From Lentibacillus sp. CBA3610 (lineage in GTDB: Bacteria; Bacillota; Bacilli; Bacillales; Amphibacillaceae): a stretch of 64,000 nucleotides of DNA. A program made the position numbers and the translations under genes. The notes below the pieces were generated by a model that did no database searches, was not told the origin of the DNA, and was given only the letters and a program-made list of their open reading frames with translations. This document shows, piece after piece, positions 1-10,139 of this stretch. Numbering within the stretch: position 1 is the stretch's first letter; each line of letters starts with the position of its first letter. The stretch spans positions 1,364,001-1,428,000 of the forward strand of contig NZ_CP035925.1 in assembly GCF_013373365.1 (NCBI RefSeq). Reading direction: 5' to 3'.

Positions 1-198
1 GGTATTCTCAAATATTACTGTTAATGCTGTTGGAGAGATGCTACCTTCTTTGACAATCATAGAAATTCCATCAAAATTATTAACCGTATCATATTGTGTA
101 ACTTCCCAGTCCTTTGTTTCCAATGAATCTCCATTTCCACAAGCGACTAATAAAACGCTTACTAACAACGTCATTGCAAAAAGAAGGATTTTCTTCAT
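1..198 (-). CDS. Putative lipoprotein, N-terminal part (runs off the window edge)
   Basis: The first 66 residues of a minus-strand gene are visible; the rest lies beyond position 1. The N-terminus has a basic start (MKK), a hydrophobic stretch and a lipobox LVAC at residues 17-20, so the mature protein should be lipid-anchored on the outer face of the membrane. A GGAGG ribosome binding site lies just upstream at about 204-209. After the lipobox the sequence is polar (GNGDSLETKDW). The function cannot be assigned from this fragment. Confidence 0.75.
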   Translation of the reverse strand, partial: MKKILLFAMTLLVSVLLVACGNGDSLETKDWEVTQYDTVNNFDGISMIVKEGSISPTALTVIFENT

Positions 199-310
199 TG
201 ATTAATCCTCCGACTCTTTATACCTTTAGACGAATTAAACTCATGATAAGTTTCAGATTTTTTCAAGTTCCCATTGAATCCGGAAAAACAGGACAACAAG
301 GAGTCATTAG

Positions 311-1674
311 CTAATTCACAGCTTTTAATCTTATGCTTATATTTGTGCCAGTACCAGGTGCGCTTTCAACGTCGACTTTTCCGTCGTGAAGATCGATAAT
401 CTTTTTCACGATCGCAAGTCCAAGTCCCGTACTGCCTTTTCCGGGGGTGCGTGCCTGATCCCCCCTGTAGAAACGGTCAAATATTTTATTAACCTCATGG
501 GATGTCATACCAATCCCGTTATCCTGAACTTCAACATTAACCCAGTTATCCTCTTTTAGTATGTTGATCAAAATTTCACCGCCACTGTCAGTGAATTTGA
601 TTGCATTCGTAAGCAGATTCGTCCACACCTGATACAGAAGATCAGAATCTCCCAGTACTTGTTCGGGTTTCCCTTCAATCTCAATGTATAATTCCTTTTC
701 CCGCCATTCAAAACGGTGTGTTTGGATAATTTCTTTGATCTGTTGGTGAATATCCACGTGCTCATTTACAATCTTACCTTCATTATCCAGAGAAGCGAGA
801 GTAAGCAATTGTCTGCTTAAAGTGGATAGCCGCCTGCTCTCCTTTTCTATAATATTGATATACTTTCCCTTTTGGTTCTCGTCCAATTCGGATTGTTGCA
901 GCGACTGGGTGATTCCTCGAATTGTTGTTAACGGTGACTGGATTTCATGAGAGACATTGGAAACGAATTCCTGACGCATCTCCTCAAGCTGGCTAAGCTC
1001 TTTGCTCATGGCTGTGAAATGCTTTGCCAGTTGCCCGATTTCATCTTTGCGTGTTACGTTAAGTTCAATATTAAAGGGCCCCTCGGAGATTTTTTTCGTC
1101 GCTTCTGTTAGGGATGTCACAGGTTTAACAATTCGTCGAGCCATTAAAGCAACGAACAAAAAACTAATGACCACTGTGAGCACAAGTAAAACAGCTAGAA
1201 AAATACAAACTCCTCAAGTTGATGCTCATGATCAGGCCGAATAAACATCGCTGTGGTTCCTTCTGTAGTTTCAACTGGAACACCGATTGTATTTTCTGAC
1301 ACATTATTAAAAAATCGGCGGGTTGCTCTGTAACTCCATGATATTGTCCGCCTGCCAAGACTTTCTCGATCTCTTCTGTGTGTTAAATCATTATGGCGAA
1401 AATAACTGCCAAATTGGCTTTCACTACCATTTTCATGATACAAAATCAATTGATAACCCAAGTCAGCTAAGTGTGAAAAGTAGGATTCGTCTACAGCTCC
1501 TTCCTCATTTTCCACGTATTGCTTTATGTCTTGTGCCATATCTGTAATCCTGGCATCGTTAGCAGGCTTTAAAAATATTTGGTAGTAACCCTTACTAATA
1601 AAAAATGCGAGCAGACTGCTTATTATCATCACTGTGAACGTTGCGATTACAATGCGAACATAAAAACTTTTCAA
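311..1674 (-). pseudogene. hssS: HssS-like sensor histidine kinase, frameshifted
   Basis: Two consecutive reading frames (1674-1195 and 1183-311) together make one sensor kinase. The first gives a membrane segment and an extracytoplasmic sensor part ending near the second membrane segment; the second gives HAMP (RRIVKPV), the H-box (VSNVSHEIQSPLTT), N-box (LTNAIKF) and G-boxes (DNGIGM, GLGLAIVKK). The sensor half (YYQIFLKPANDARI, ENTIGV, MFIRPDHEHQLEEF) resembles what I recall of staphylococcal HssS, which senses haem stress; that assignment is from memory. The frame is lost at about 1200-1206 next to a T-run, where one extra base would restore the second membrane helix. The start at 1674 overlaps the regulator's stop. 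It is either a real pseudogene or a sequencing error; the truncated regulator upstream favours real decay. Confidence 0.75.
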
Positions 1675-1890
1675 TCGTAAACCTCCAGTTTGTACCCAAC
1701 TCCCCGTACCGTTTTAATTGAAAAAGAATTTGTATCTTTTGATAAGCGCTTGCGCAACCGTTTTATGTGAACATCAACAGTCCGGTCATTCCCCATAAAG
1801 TCGATTCCCCAGATAGTTTCTATCAACATTTCACGCGTAAACGTTTGGTTCGGAAAACTTGCTAGTTGAGTCAACAGATCAAGGGGGTCA
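1671..1890 (-). pseudogene. hssR: HssR-like response regulator, only the C-terminal DNA-binding domain left
   Basis: About 70 codons remain, covering the winged-helix OmpR/PhoB-type output domain: LLTQLASFPNQTFTRE, then DRTVDVHIKRLRKRL and KTVRGVGYKLE, the classic recognition-helix and wing motifs. The receiver domain with its phosphorylated Asp is missing. Sequence upstream of about 1890 does not continue the protein, so the gene was cut by a deletion or insertion. The stop overlaps the start of the kinase gene, as in an intact two-component operon. The pair is thus non-functional twice over. Confidence 0.8.
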
Positions 1891-2072
1891 CATTGGCAAA
1901 TCGAAACATAGCCGTAAGGGGATTAACCATAGGGCTAAATTGTTATTAAACAAATTATTGTAATGTGGAAGGCAAAAATAGTTAATTTATTATTATAGCA
2001 TAGGAAGGATTATTTATGATTTTGAAGCGGTTGGAGTTGGCACCGCTATAGAGAATGCCGGAAGTTGTACAC
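1891..2072. other. Short intergenic stretch with no recognisable gene
   Basis: AT-rich sequence between the truncated regulator and the end of the germination operon. No ORF, hairpin terminator or repeat was recognised. It probably contains the junction of the deletion that removed the 5' end of the regulator gene. Confidence 0.4.
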
Positions 2073-3149
2073 TCAATTTCCCCCCGCCTTTTTAAAATAA
2101 GAAATCCCCAATAACAAAAACGGAATCGGAAATAAAACAATCATATAAGCATACACATTCAGCGTCACGTCAAGGCGAAAATGTTCCTCGGAAATGAAAT
2201 AGGCACCAATGGATACAAGCAACATAAGAACAGCAAATGTACTGCGCTTGATCCACTTAGAGTCGATTTTAGAAACCGTGATATTATAAGCAATTCGAAA
2301 ATAAAGACTGCAGCGTATATAAATACCTACAGACATTAACAGTAATCCATAAATATCAAAACGGTCGATAAATCCCAGACTAATGATCCGAACCGATTCC
2401 AAAGCCGGGTATACAAAGTTGTCCGCCTGACCTAAACCAAATATAGAAATATTACCTGTCAGCGTCGAAAACATAAAAAGTGCATTCAGCAAAATGCCAA
2501 TGCTCCATAATAAAAATGTATGCTTTTCTTTAATGTTTTGAATGGGAAGACATAACAGCAGTAATAATTCTACCCATATACTGGTTATAAGTAACACTCC
2601 CCAGAACACTGGACTCCAGCCGAATTCCAGCAGGGGGGTTAACTCTCCCCAATCTTTAAGACGTGTATCCAAAAGTGTTATCGTATGGCCAGCAAACATA
2701 GCGATGATGGCTAAAATTCCGGCTGTTAGAGCAATTCGTTTTAACCCTTTGACAGCAGCGTATACAAAGAAGATTAAAAACCAGATTAATATTGCAATTC
2801 GTGGGGTTTCCGGCAGAAAGGCAATATAAACAAAGTCGATGAGCAGTGCGAAAGAATAAATCACTAAAAATAAAAAGTACAGCATAAATAAAAGAATCAT
2901 CGCATTACCGATTGGCTTTCCTAATAAATGATGAAGGATACTGGAAATACCGTCCTTAGGATATTTCCGTCTTAAGCGATAAATAGCAATTGCGAGTATA
3001 AAGGCTAAAGGCAAGGATAAAAGGGTGGAAAGCCACCCATCCCTACCAGCCATATCAATCATTAATGGTAAAATAACCACATGCCCCATTACTGCAGGCG
3101 CCATGATGAGTAGAAAAAGTGTATCCCATTTTGAAAGCATGCTCCTCAA
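2073..3149 (-). CDS. Spore germination protein, GerB/YndE-type permease subunit
   Basis: A 358-residue integral membrane protein of the GerAB family (APC-superfamily fold), the nutrient-binding subunit of germinant receptors in the spore inner membrane. About ten hydrophobic segments run through the whole length, beginning after KWDTLFLLIMAPAVMGHVV. The length matches the family (about 360-370). It is the last gene of a gerA-gerC-gerB set on the minus strand, separated from gerC by 256 bases. A GAGG-type ribosome binding site precedes the ATG. The germinant cannot be predicted. Confidence 0.9.
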   Translation of the reverse strand: MRSMLSKWDTLFLLIMAPAVMGHVVILPLMIDMAGRDGWLSTLLSLPLAFILAIAIYRLRRKYPKDGISSILHHLLGKPIGNAMILLFMLYFLFLVIYSFALLIDFVYIAFLPETPRIAILIWFLIFFVYAAVKGLKRIALTAGILAIIAMFAGHTITLLDTRLKDWGELTPLLEFGWSPVFWGVLLITSIWVELLLLLCLPIQNIKEKHTFLLWSIGILLNALFMFSTLTGNISIFGLGQADNFVYPALESVRIISLGFIDRFDIYGLLLMSVGIYIRCSLYFRIAYNITVSKIDSKWIKRSTFAVLMLLVSIGAYFISEEHFRLDVTLNVYAYMIVLFPIPFLLLGISYFKKAGGN

Positions 3150-3405
3150 CCTCCTTCCTCTTATACCATTTCTCCTTAGATTTGGTGCTTGGTGCTAGAT
3201 ATGTTTTTTCTACGTCTAGTTCTTTCTTCTAAATATGAAAAGAGGTCGCTGATCGGTCTTCTCACCGCCCAATTTTTCACACTGCCCAGCAATTTGGTAG
3301 AAGAGAAGCCCTCTCAAGGCCCAAATGTACATACAGATCAGCAATTAGGTAAAAGCCAGCCTTTTTAAACTGATACTTGGTCAATGAAAACGAACGTTTA
3401 TTACA
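3150..3405. other. Spacer inside the germination operon, no gene seen
   Basis: 256 bases between gerC and gerB, unusually long for a ger operon. It has several CCCA/TTTGG-containing stretches (for example 3280-3300 and 3325-3350) but no convincing reading frame, terminator or full copy of the array repeat. It may be a small decayed insertion. Confidence 0.4.
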
Positions 3406-4569
3406 TCATTTAAATTTATACGGATTGTTATGAGGTCTTTCATTATGTCTTTCCATACTTTTATTAATGAGTCCTTGATGGTTGATATCTGTATTTACTT
3501 TCACAGATATTTCTGCTTTAGTGAAAATATCGTTCCATTGATCCTGAACATGTTTCCACTTTTCGGGGTATTTTCGGTAGGTTTCCATGCCTATACCGGT
3601 AATGTCTGTTTTCAATTCCTGCTGTAGCGTATCCAAGGTTGAATGGATCTGGCGCTTTGTCTTCTTATTTACCTCTTCTTGCACTTGATTCAGCCATTGT
3701 TCATTGACCGGATTTTTTGATGTGTTGTCAGCCAATGTACCATCAATGGTTACTTCAATATGTGCTTTAAGTTTGTTTCCTTGTAAAGTTGGCTTCAGTT
3801 CCGTCTTCGAATTATTGATTTCGACGGAAACCTTATCTCCATTGACCTCAACATCTACATAGCCACCGGTCGCACGGTCCAAAAGGACATTTAATCCTAC
3901 ACTTTCTTCATTATTCAGTTTACCGATCATTCTTCGGTTATTAATAACAGCTGTACCACCTAAGGAAGTGATGACCTGTTCATTCACTTCTTTTGTATGA
4001 ATGATTGGAATATAAGCATTTGGAATCGGTCCCTCCATTAACCTAAACAAATCATACAATTTAACAGGCGTATAGCCGGCAACATATTGCGTTTGGTCTA
4101 AGGCAGAAACAATTTCAGTAGAGGAAAGGTCCTCATATAGTGTCGGCGTTTCCAGAATGTCGATAGGGTCTCCTTCTGTAATAAAAATGTAACTATTCAA
4201 TCGAAACATTTGGTCCCGTCTGCTTAAGTCCAGATAACCGATAAAATCTTCTTTTGCCAGTTCCTCACTGATTACCCATATCCGATTATGATCAAAATAT
4301 ACTCTGCGCTTAATTCCCCGTATGGATTCGCGAGCACCTTCGATTAACGTATCTGCTTCATATTCCAATATGATGCTTTCTCCTGTTGTTCCCCCCTCAC
4401 CACCACTAGATTCCCCCGGTTTGATGATCTCGGTGCTGAATTTTATTTTACCGTTGGATCCTTTGTCCAGACCGACACCATGCACAAGAGCGGAATCATT
4501 CAATTCCTGACTGTTCCAACAACCTGTCAGTAAACATAAAAAAAGAATACAAGAAAGAATTCGAAACAT
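3406..4569 (-). CDS. Spore germination lipoprotein, GerC (GerAC) family
   Basis: A 387-residue protein with a signal peptide and lipobox LLTGCWN at residues 14-20, the typical GerAC start. Domain features follow: ALVHGVGLDKG near the N-terminus, then the three-domain GerAC body ending with repeated amphipathic segments. GerC is anchored on the outer face of the spore inner membrane and works with GerA and GerB as the germinant receptor. Its ATG overlaps the last bases of gerA at 4569, so the two are translationally coupled. The length is normal for the family. Confidence 0.92.
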   Translation of the reverse strand: MFRILSCILFLCLLTGCWNSQELNDSALVHGVGLDKGSNGKIKFSTEIIKPGESSGGEGGTTGESIILEYEADTLIEGARESIRGIKRRVYFDHNRIWVISEELAKEDFIGYLDLSRRDQMFRLNSYIFITEGDPIDILETPTLYEDLSSTEIVSALDQTQYVAGYTPVKLYDLFRLMEGPIPNAYIPIIHTKEVNEQVITSLGGTAVINNRRMIGKLNNEESVGLNVLLDRATGGYVDVEVNGDKVSVEINNSKTELKPTLQGNKLKAHIEVTIDGTLADNTSKNPVNEQWLNQVQEEVNKKTKRQIHSTLDTLQQELKTDITGIGMETYRKYPEKWKHVQDQWNDIFTKAEISVKVNTDINHQGLINKSMERHNERPHNNPYKFK

Positions 4570-6122
4570 TACTTATCCCCCGTTTTCGGCAATGATTTGA
4601 TTCTGGTAGACCGTTTGTGCGGAATACTCTTTGCACGTTTTTTGAGCCAGCGTTGTGGAACACGGATGATTGAATCCTTCCAGTCCTGGTAATAAAATGG
4701 TGAGATCGGCGCCATATATGGAACACCTACAGATGTTAATGAAACCATGTGGGTTAATAGTCCAAGCATCGCAATAATTAATCCATATCCCCCAAAAAAA
4801 CTTGCGGCAATAATAAAACCGATTCGAAGCAGGGAAATAGCTCCTGTAACAGAGTTATTTATAAAAGACGTAATATAGGCGATTGAAACAACAATGGTAG
4901 TAGGTGCACTAACAATCCCTGCTTGGACAGCCACTTGTCCAAAGATTAAAGCGCCGACAATACTTAATGCTGAGCCAACCTGTTGAGGAAGGCGGACACC
5001 GGCCTCGCGCACCCCTTCAAACATGAGGAGAATCAATAGTACTTCCATTATAAGCGGGAAAGGGACTGTCTCTCTTCCCTCCATAATAGGTACCAGCATA
5101 TCGGAAGGAATCATCACCTTATGAAAATTAAGGATTGCAATATAGATGGCTGGTAAGAAAATACTAACTAACATGGAAATAAACCTTAATCCCCGAAGGA
5201 ATGTCGTATAATAAGGACGGGAAGTGTAATCTTCCACACTATGCATACTTTCAAGAAACAAAAATGGAGTATATAAACTAACCGGATCCCCATCAACAAT
5301 AAGGACTACTCTCCCTTCCATTAAGAGGGCAGAAGCTTTATCCGGTCGTTCAGTATTTCCGATTGTAGGAAAGATGGAAAAGGGATGATCCTCAATCGCC
5401 TCTTCAATTTTTCCTGAATGATTAATCTCATCCACATTGATTTGATTTAATCGCTTTCTAACTCGCTCTATTAATTTTGGATCTGCAATATCTTTTACAT
5501 ATCCAATGGTTACATCCCTTTGGCTGTACTCACCAATTTGAATGGTTTCAAACTGCAAGGATGGATGTGGAATTCTTCGACGCAGCAAACTGATATTAAT
5601 AGAAGATGATTCGTTAAAACCGTCATGTGCTCCTCTAACCGCCCGTTCGGTTTCCGGTTCTTCAACTGCCCGAAGCTCGTATCCTGCGACTTTTAGAAGC
5701 AATCCTTCATGAAATCCATCGACTAATAATAAGGCTGATCCTTTTAATACTTGAAGAACTGATTTTTCTAGATCGGTTTCGTTCGTAATTGTATTAAAGA
5801 TCGAGATTTTATTTTCAACTTGTTGCAGTCTGGCTTCCTTGGACGCTGTTAGTGGTTCACTCGTCAGTGGATCTAAGATGTTATTACGAATCGCATCTTC
5901 TTCAACTAATCCATCTGTTATAACGAGAAGAGCCTCTAAAGAGCTTGCATCATCAAAAGAAATATGGAAATGACGAAAAATGACATCTTTTGTAGATCCA
6001 ATTTGTTGTTTTAGGTTTTCTTCGTTTTGCTGAAGATCCTTGGTGAACATGGATGACTTCTGTTGTTGTGAATGTTTACCCATGGACCGAAGAATGGATG
6101 TCATTTTAGAGTTGCGTTTCAT
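4569..6122 (-). CDS. Spore germination protein, GerA family
   Basis: GerAA-type subunit of the germinant receptor. The N-terminal about 300 residues are soluble (ALLVITDGLVEEDAIRNNIL, YVKDIADPKLIERVRKRL), followed by the membrane domain with the family motif SRPYYTTFLRGLRF and IFLPAIYIAILNFH and several transmembrane helices. An upstream ATG at 6131 touches its own possible ribosome binding site AAGGATG, so the ATG at 6122, with about 8 bases of spacing, is the likelier start (517 residues). First gene of the operon. As in other ger operons it should be transcribed in the forespore, but I could not assign a clear sigma-G promoter. Confidence 0.92.
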   Translation of the reverse strand: MKRNSKMTSILRSMGKHSQQQKSSMFTKDLQQNEENLKQQIGSTKDVIFRHFHISFDDASSLEALLVITDGLVEEDAIRNNILDPLTSEPLTASKEARLQQVENKISIFNTITNETDLEKSVLQVLKGSALLLVDGFHEGLLLKVAGYELRAVEEPETERAVRGAHDGFNESSSINISLLRRRIPHPSLQFETIQIGEYSQRDVTIGYVKDIADPKLIERVRKRLNQINVDEINHSGKIEEAIEDHPFSIFPTIGNTERPDKASALLMEGRVVLIVDGDPVSLYTPFLFLESMHSVEDYTSRPYYTTFLRGLRFISMLVSIFLPAIYIAILNFHKVMIPSDMLVPIMEGRETVPFPLIMEVLLILLMFEGVREAGVRLPQQVGSALSIVGALIFGQVAVQAGIVSAPTTIVVSIAYITSFINNSVTGAISLLRIGFIIAASFFGGYGLIIAMLGLLTHMVSLTSVGVPYMAPISPFYYQDWKDSIIRVPQRWLKKRAKSIPHKRSTRIKSLPKTGDK

Positions 6123-6131
6123 TTTGTTCAT

Positions 6132-6410
6132 CCTTCAATAAAACTTGTTTTTTTAGTATTTAAAAAAGCATAAAGTCATTCCTTTCGATCAGGGTAGCGT
6201 CCAGATAGTGAAAGCAGCTATTTCGCCGATTTCTATCAATCCGACCAGCTGGCCCCTGACTTTAAGAAAGACGCTTTAGTGTTTTCTTATAAAAAAGTTT
6301 GGTCATTGGAAATTCCTTAATTGTCACTTACATTAAGGGGTGTTATATATAGGATGAAAAGTGGAATCAAAAATCCATTTTTGATGGTTCCTCAAGCCAT
6401 ACCTTGGATA
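6132..6410. other. Upstream region of the germination operon
   Basis: Holds the promoter region of the gerA operon, read leftwards. No unambiguous sigma-G -35/-10 pair could be fixed by eye. The right part merges into the decayed IS4 transposase. Confidence 0.35.
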
Positions 6411-7170
6411 TCATGAATATATTACCTTCCCGTGTGTATTCAAAGAATCTTTTATTTGGTGAAAAAGATTGCTACTCTTACGCAATCGGGCCATATGGTT
6501 TTTAAAAAGAAGGAACTTATTCGCACCATTTGAAAAACAGTTCATTTTACCAGCGTGTCCGATAGAGATCACATTAATTTTAGCGTCATTGCACATTATA
6601 AAAATTTTGTTCCCTTCACTATCCAATGTTTCATCAAGCGCAAAGAATGTTTCATTTTGCCGATTTTAGCCACGGCATCCCGGATGATCGGAGAGGAAGG
6701 TTCAACAGGTAACTCCTCTATCACGTGAACAACCGGATTGGTTCTCTGGTGACAAATCGAATCCCTTCTGCTTAGTAGAAATCAAATTTTTCAAAGTTGA
6801 AATAGCCTCTATCGAACACGTGAAGTGCATTTTTATCTGGTACGATTAAGGCTCATCTGCTGGTCTGGCGGCGTAATAATCATATCGGTTGGGTAGGTTT
6901 CACCATCGCAAAAGACAATCGATGTATGCATCTTTACCCCGGATTTTGTATCCCGAAAATCCGCCCATTCATATTGACTAAGACACATGGAAAGCGTTGA
7001 TGAATCAATTACATGAATTCTCCCAAGCGCCTTATCAGCCCTATTGGATCCAAGTGTTTGGTGCAGCTTTTGAATCAAATGATGCAGGATAACTTGGAAG
7101 ATCTCAGATGGTATGTCACCAAACTTTCTTGAAAGTTGGGATTTACTGATACTTTCAATCCCAACTTGCC
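6411..7170 (-). pseudogene. IS4-family (ISBsu1-like) transposase, decayed C-terminal two thirds
   Basis: Minus-strand fragments in several frames add up to a DDE transposase: ISKSQLSRKFGDIPSEIFQ, then RIHVIDSSTLSMCLSQY (first catalytic Asp), KSGVKMHTSIVF, TDMIITP, the ALHVFDRGYFNFEKFDF segment with the second Asp, EEGIRFVTR-like and VIEELPVEPSSPI, and a degenerate C-terminal part. Stops and frameshifts occur at about 6780-6840 and 6640. It cannot be active. Confidence 0.75.
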
Positions 7171-7270
7171 TTTGAACCGATTGACAGATATGTTAAAAAG
7201 CTGGATGTACTGACATTTACCAGGCTTTTCATCTATGCCCAGCTAAAAGGGCAATTACCACCATTCATAA
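7150..7270 (+). pseudogene. IS4-family transposase N-terminal scrap in opposite orientation
   Basis: On the plus strand, after a palindromic junction around 7125-7175 (AGTTGGGATT facing AATCCCAACT), the sequence codes FEPIDRYVKKLDVLTFTRLF and YAQLKGQLPP, which looks like the N-terminal part of the same transposase type. It points away from the larger fragment, so the locus was rearranged by an inversion or by two adjacent copies. Confidence 0.5.
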
Positions 7271-7297
7271 TATTGACATAATAATTATGCTTGACTT

Positions 7298-7423
7298 TTA
7301 CTTGAAATTTTTATGCAACGCTAGTGGCATATTATTAATTTCTAACAATTGGCTGGATGCAGATCTTTCTATGGAAGGCACAGGTGATCCGGTTCCAAGC
7401 ATGGTTAATTTAATTTTTGTCAT
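7298..7423 (-). pseudogene. Metallo-beta-lactamase-fold hydrolase, N-terminal stub
   Basis: A 41-codon ORF with a perfect GGAGGATT ribosome binding site starts MTKIKLTMLGTGSPVPS, the first beta strand and loop of RNase Z/arylsulfatase-like MBL proteins. It stops after about 41 residues, long before the HxHxDH metal site, and the following sequence does not resume the fold. Probably truncated by the neighbouring IS4 event. Confidence 0.55.
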
Positions 7424-7591
7424 TTTATAATCCTCCTTTAGTTCAAGGATTACCAGAAGCGTACTATTTTATTATAAGGCCGCTTCTTTCTTGCACGAGA
7501 ACCGGGTTAATAATCAAGAATTGAAAGCATGGGTTAAAGGGAAGAATAGAAATGTCGAGTTAAACACGTTACTTAACTCAAGGATGATATT

Positions 7592-7984
7592 ATGAAAAAT
7601 AGGAAATCAAAACAAATCAATAAAGATAAACCAACATCGGAATCCAAGTATATTCAACAACATCTGGCAAATGAACGGACATATCTGGCTTGGCTGCGAA
7701 CAGCTATAGCCATTATGGGAGTTGGTTTTCTGGTCACGAATATGCATTATGTGACAGATTCACCACATTCACCGGAGACTGATATGCTGGCAAACATAGT
7801 CGGACTGGCCTCTGTCGGACTGGCAATTTTTACGATCGTTCTGGCTTTAATCGGATATACAAAAAAAGCAAAGTCTATCAACAACCAGACTTTCCATAGC
7901 TCGAAAATAACCCTTGTCCTGACTGGTATACTAGTAATTGTAATTGCTCTGTTATTTGCCGCCTATTTTTTAATGCTTAACTAA
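7592..7984 (+). CDS. DUF202 (YidH-like) small membrane protein
   Basis: A 130-residue protein with the family signature YIQQHLANERTYLAWLRTAI at residues 20-39, overlapping the first membrane helix, and two further helices (MLANIVGLASVGLAIFTIVL and the C-terminal ILVIVIALLFAAYF). DUF202 proteins are small inner-membrane proteins of unknown function. AAGGATG gives a usable ribosome binding site 6-7 bases before the ATG. It stands alone. Confidence 0.85.
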   Translation: MKNRKSKQINKDKPTSESKYIQQHLANERTYLAWLRTAIAIMGVGFLVTNMHYVTDSPHSPETDMLANIVGLASVGLAIFTIVLALIGYTKKAKSINNQTFHSSKITLVLTGILVIVIALLFAAYFLMLN

Positions 7985-8415
7985 GGACGTCAAATCACCA
8001 AGTGCAAATATGTTGTTGACATCCTTCTTTAAATCATTGGATAAGACAAGAATTAAAAAGATTTCCTATCGTTCTGTAGATCAGAAAGCAAAACATTTGT
8101 CGTTAAAAGAAACTGGGACAATATCCCATTTTTGGGACCGTAACAAAGTAGCATGTCCTACGACGTCTCAAGGAATATCAGAATAACGAAGTAATATTCA
8201 GATCTGGTACTTACCGATTAGGTGATGTGCCATGCTTTTTTTATTATTGTTTAGTTTTAAGTAAACAAAATGGATCACCTCTGATTAAATTAAAGTAACC
8301 ACACAATAACCATCGTAGGGACAGTTATGTATAAATAATATCATTTTTTGCTGGCTGTTCCCTATTTTGCACTTGAAGTGGTTCTTCCTCCATAGCATTT
8401 TTACATTAATAAGAC
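7985..8415. other. Intergenic region without a recognised gene
   Basis: About 430 bases between the DUF202 gene and the convergent DUF3231 gene. A short dyad around 8112-8141 (TGGGACAATATCCCA, then TTTTTGGGACC) could act as a terminator. Nothing else could be assigned. Confidence 0.35.
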
Positions 8416-9429
8416 CTATCCCTTGTTTTTTGCTAATTGATCATGGTCAATCAAACGTGGCGGCTCTTCCAACCACCCATTATCAATCATAATATTTGCC
8501 CCATCTTCGGAGTATTTACCAATCTCTAGCGCGAGGCGCGAGTAAAGCACTGCTAGATCACGTCTGAAAGTGGTTGACACTGAAGTTCCGTAATAAGCTG
8601 CACCGAGCTGGTTCAGTGCCAGAACCTGAAACATCATCATCTTATCTGAAAATGGTGAGACGGTTGAATTGGTCACCGGTTCATCCGAAAACATGGAGGC
8701 AGGCAAGCCCTCTTTCTGTAACTTCGTTGTGAAGACTTGTACGTGTCTCGATGCTATTTCTTTACCTCGTTTGAAGTACTTCTGCACGTCATTCGATTTT
8801 GCAACCTGGTTAAAAGCGGTTAATAAATGCATCCCAAGTGCATTTCGTTGTGTATTCGCATGAAGATTAGAGATTTCCAGACTCAGTAAAGGTCTTTGCT
8901 GCCCGAACCATCCCGCCAAAAAATTTTGTTTCGTGACAAAGTCCACCTCATCCGGCGTGTTGATAAAAGGGGAACGAACATAAATCCCTTTCGACAACAA
9001 TACGTTCATAGCCTGGTCATGAAGTTGCGTGGATTCATTCAGACATTCTGAAAAATACTCTCGGACATCCTGCCGCGCACAGAAGGCTATCGCTTGGGCA
9101 TACTCCTGCATCCCCAGTTGGCCGGTTTGCTTAATGATATTTAATATAAATTGATCAGAAACCAATCGCGGTGCCTTTAAATCCACGTCCTGATCAGTAA
9201 AACCAACAGGAACGGGGCGATTATCAGATTGAAAAAAAACAGTGAGTTTGGGGATATGGGCTTGTGAAATTGTTAAAGCTTGCTTGACTACCGGGCGAAT
9301 ATCAGCGTCTTCAACAACTTGCATAGCATGTTTCATAGTACAAATGGTAATGCTGTCCTGCATATACGCCACCCAGAGCTGCGAAAGCTCCGAGGAATTT
9401 AATCCCGCATTATGTTGTGTTTGGTCCAT
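8416..9429 (-). CDS. DUF3231 family protein (ferritin-like helical, Bacillus-specific)
   Basis: About 337 residues, made of two related helical halves, the layout of DUF3231 proteins: SSELSQLWVAYMQDSITICT in the first half and LEISNLHANTQRNALGMHLL in the second, then SDKMMMFQVLALNQLGAAYY and the C-terminal NGWLEEPP. DUF3231 proteins are common in spore formers and of unknown function. An ATG at 9438 directly follows AAGG; the ATG at 9429 is better spaced and is taken as the start. Two paralogues lie at 22081-23082 and 23337-24353. Confidence 0.88.
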   Translation of the reverse strand: MDQTQHNAGLNSSELSQLWVAYMQDSITICTMKHAMQVVEDADIRPVVKQALTISQAHIPKLTVFFQSDNRPVPVGFTDQDVDLKAPRLVSDQFILNIIKQTGQLGMQEYAQAIAFCARQDVREYFSECLNESTQLHDQAMNVLLSKGIYVRSPFINTPDEVDFVTKQNFLAGWFGQQRPLLSLEISNLHANTQRNALGMHLLTAFNQVAKSNDVQKYFKRGKEIASRHVQVFTTKLQKEGLPASMFSDEPVTNSTVSPFSDKMMMFQVLALNQLGAAYYGTSVSTTFRRDLAVLYSRLALEIGKYSEDGANIMIDNGWLEEPPRLIDHDQLAKNKG

Positions 9430-9439
9430 ACTTATCATC

Positions 9440-10139
9440 CTTCGTTATTTATTTCATGCTTGTCATATTTTTTACTCACCTCCAGAAGATATTCATTACT
9501 CAATCTGTGAAATAACAGTTATGCGATCCACTGTTTAAAGGCTTAGTCGCGGATGAATTTTGCTGATGCGGACGGTTCGCCGGTGCTATAATGCATTATA
9601 TTCTAAGAAATAAGGCCGAGTTGAAGGGAACAATGACTCTTTTGAGTAAACCACGTACATACTTTTTTTTGAATCTGAAAATAAACTTAATCGAACATTA
9701 ACAATCGATGATATGGAAAAAGACGTCTGATTTGAATTTAGATATAGTATGAGCTTTCTGGTTGAAATTTTTGGTCATGCAAAGGCATTAAATTTAGACT
9801 CGGATTTTTTCAGGCTAATCAAGAAGGAAATGAACCAAGGCCGCTAATTGTACTTTTGTTGAATATTTAACATTATTAAGGCTACATACTCCCTCAAAAT
9901 AGCCCTTACTTCCAACTTTAATTTTTTAAACTAGAATTGTATATATTTTTTAAAAGCCCATACACTATAAATGCCCAAAGTTAATCTGTTGAAGTGGTTT
10001 AATCCTTCAATGTCAAAAAGATGCCAAGTTAATGATGGCATCTTTTTTGGTAATATTTTCGACAGTAATTCCTAATAGAACGCACCATAAATAAAGCTTA
10101 TTATTCCAAGATATGACCCGTTTGCTGATTATTATAATC
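9440..10139. other. 700-base region with only decayed coding traces
   Basis: Plus-strand translation around 9668-9846 gives a broken stretch (NRTLTIDDMEKDV, stop, FEFRYSMSFLVEIFGHAKAL) suggesting a small decayed gene of unknown family. The rest is AT-rich. No repeat of the cassette array type was found here. Confidence 0.35.

Noticed and set aside
1002..1244. Plus-strand frames overlapping the kinase and most other long antisense frames
   Set aside because: They are antisense shadows of recognisable minus-strand proteins without ribosome binding sites.
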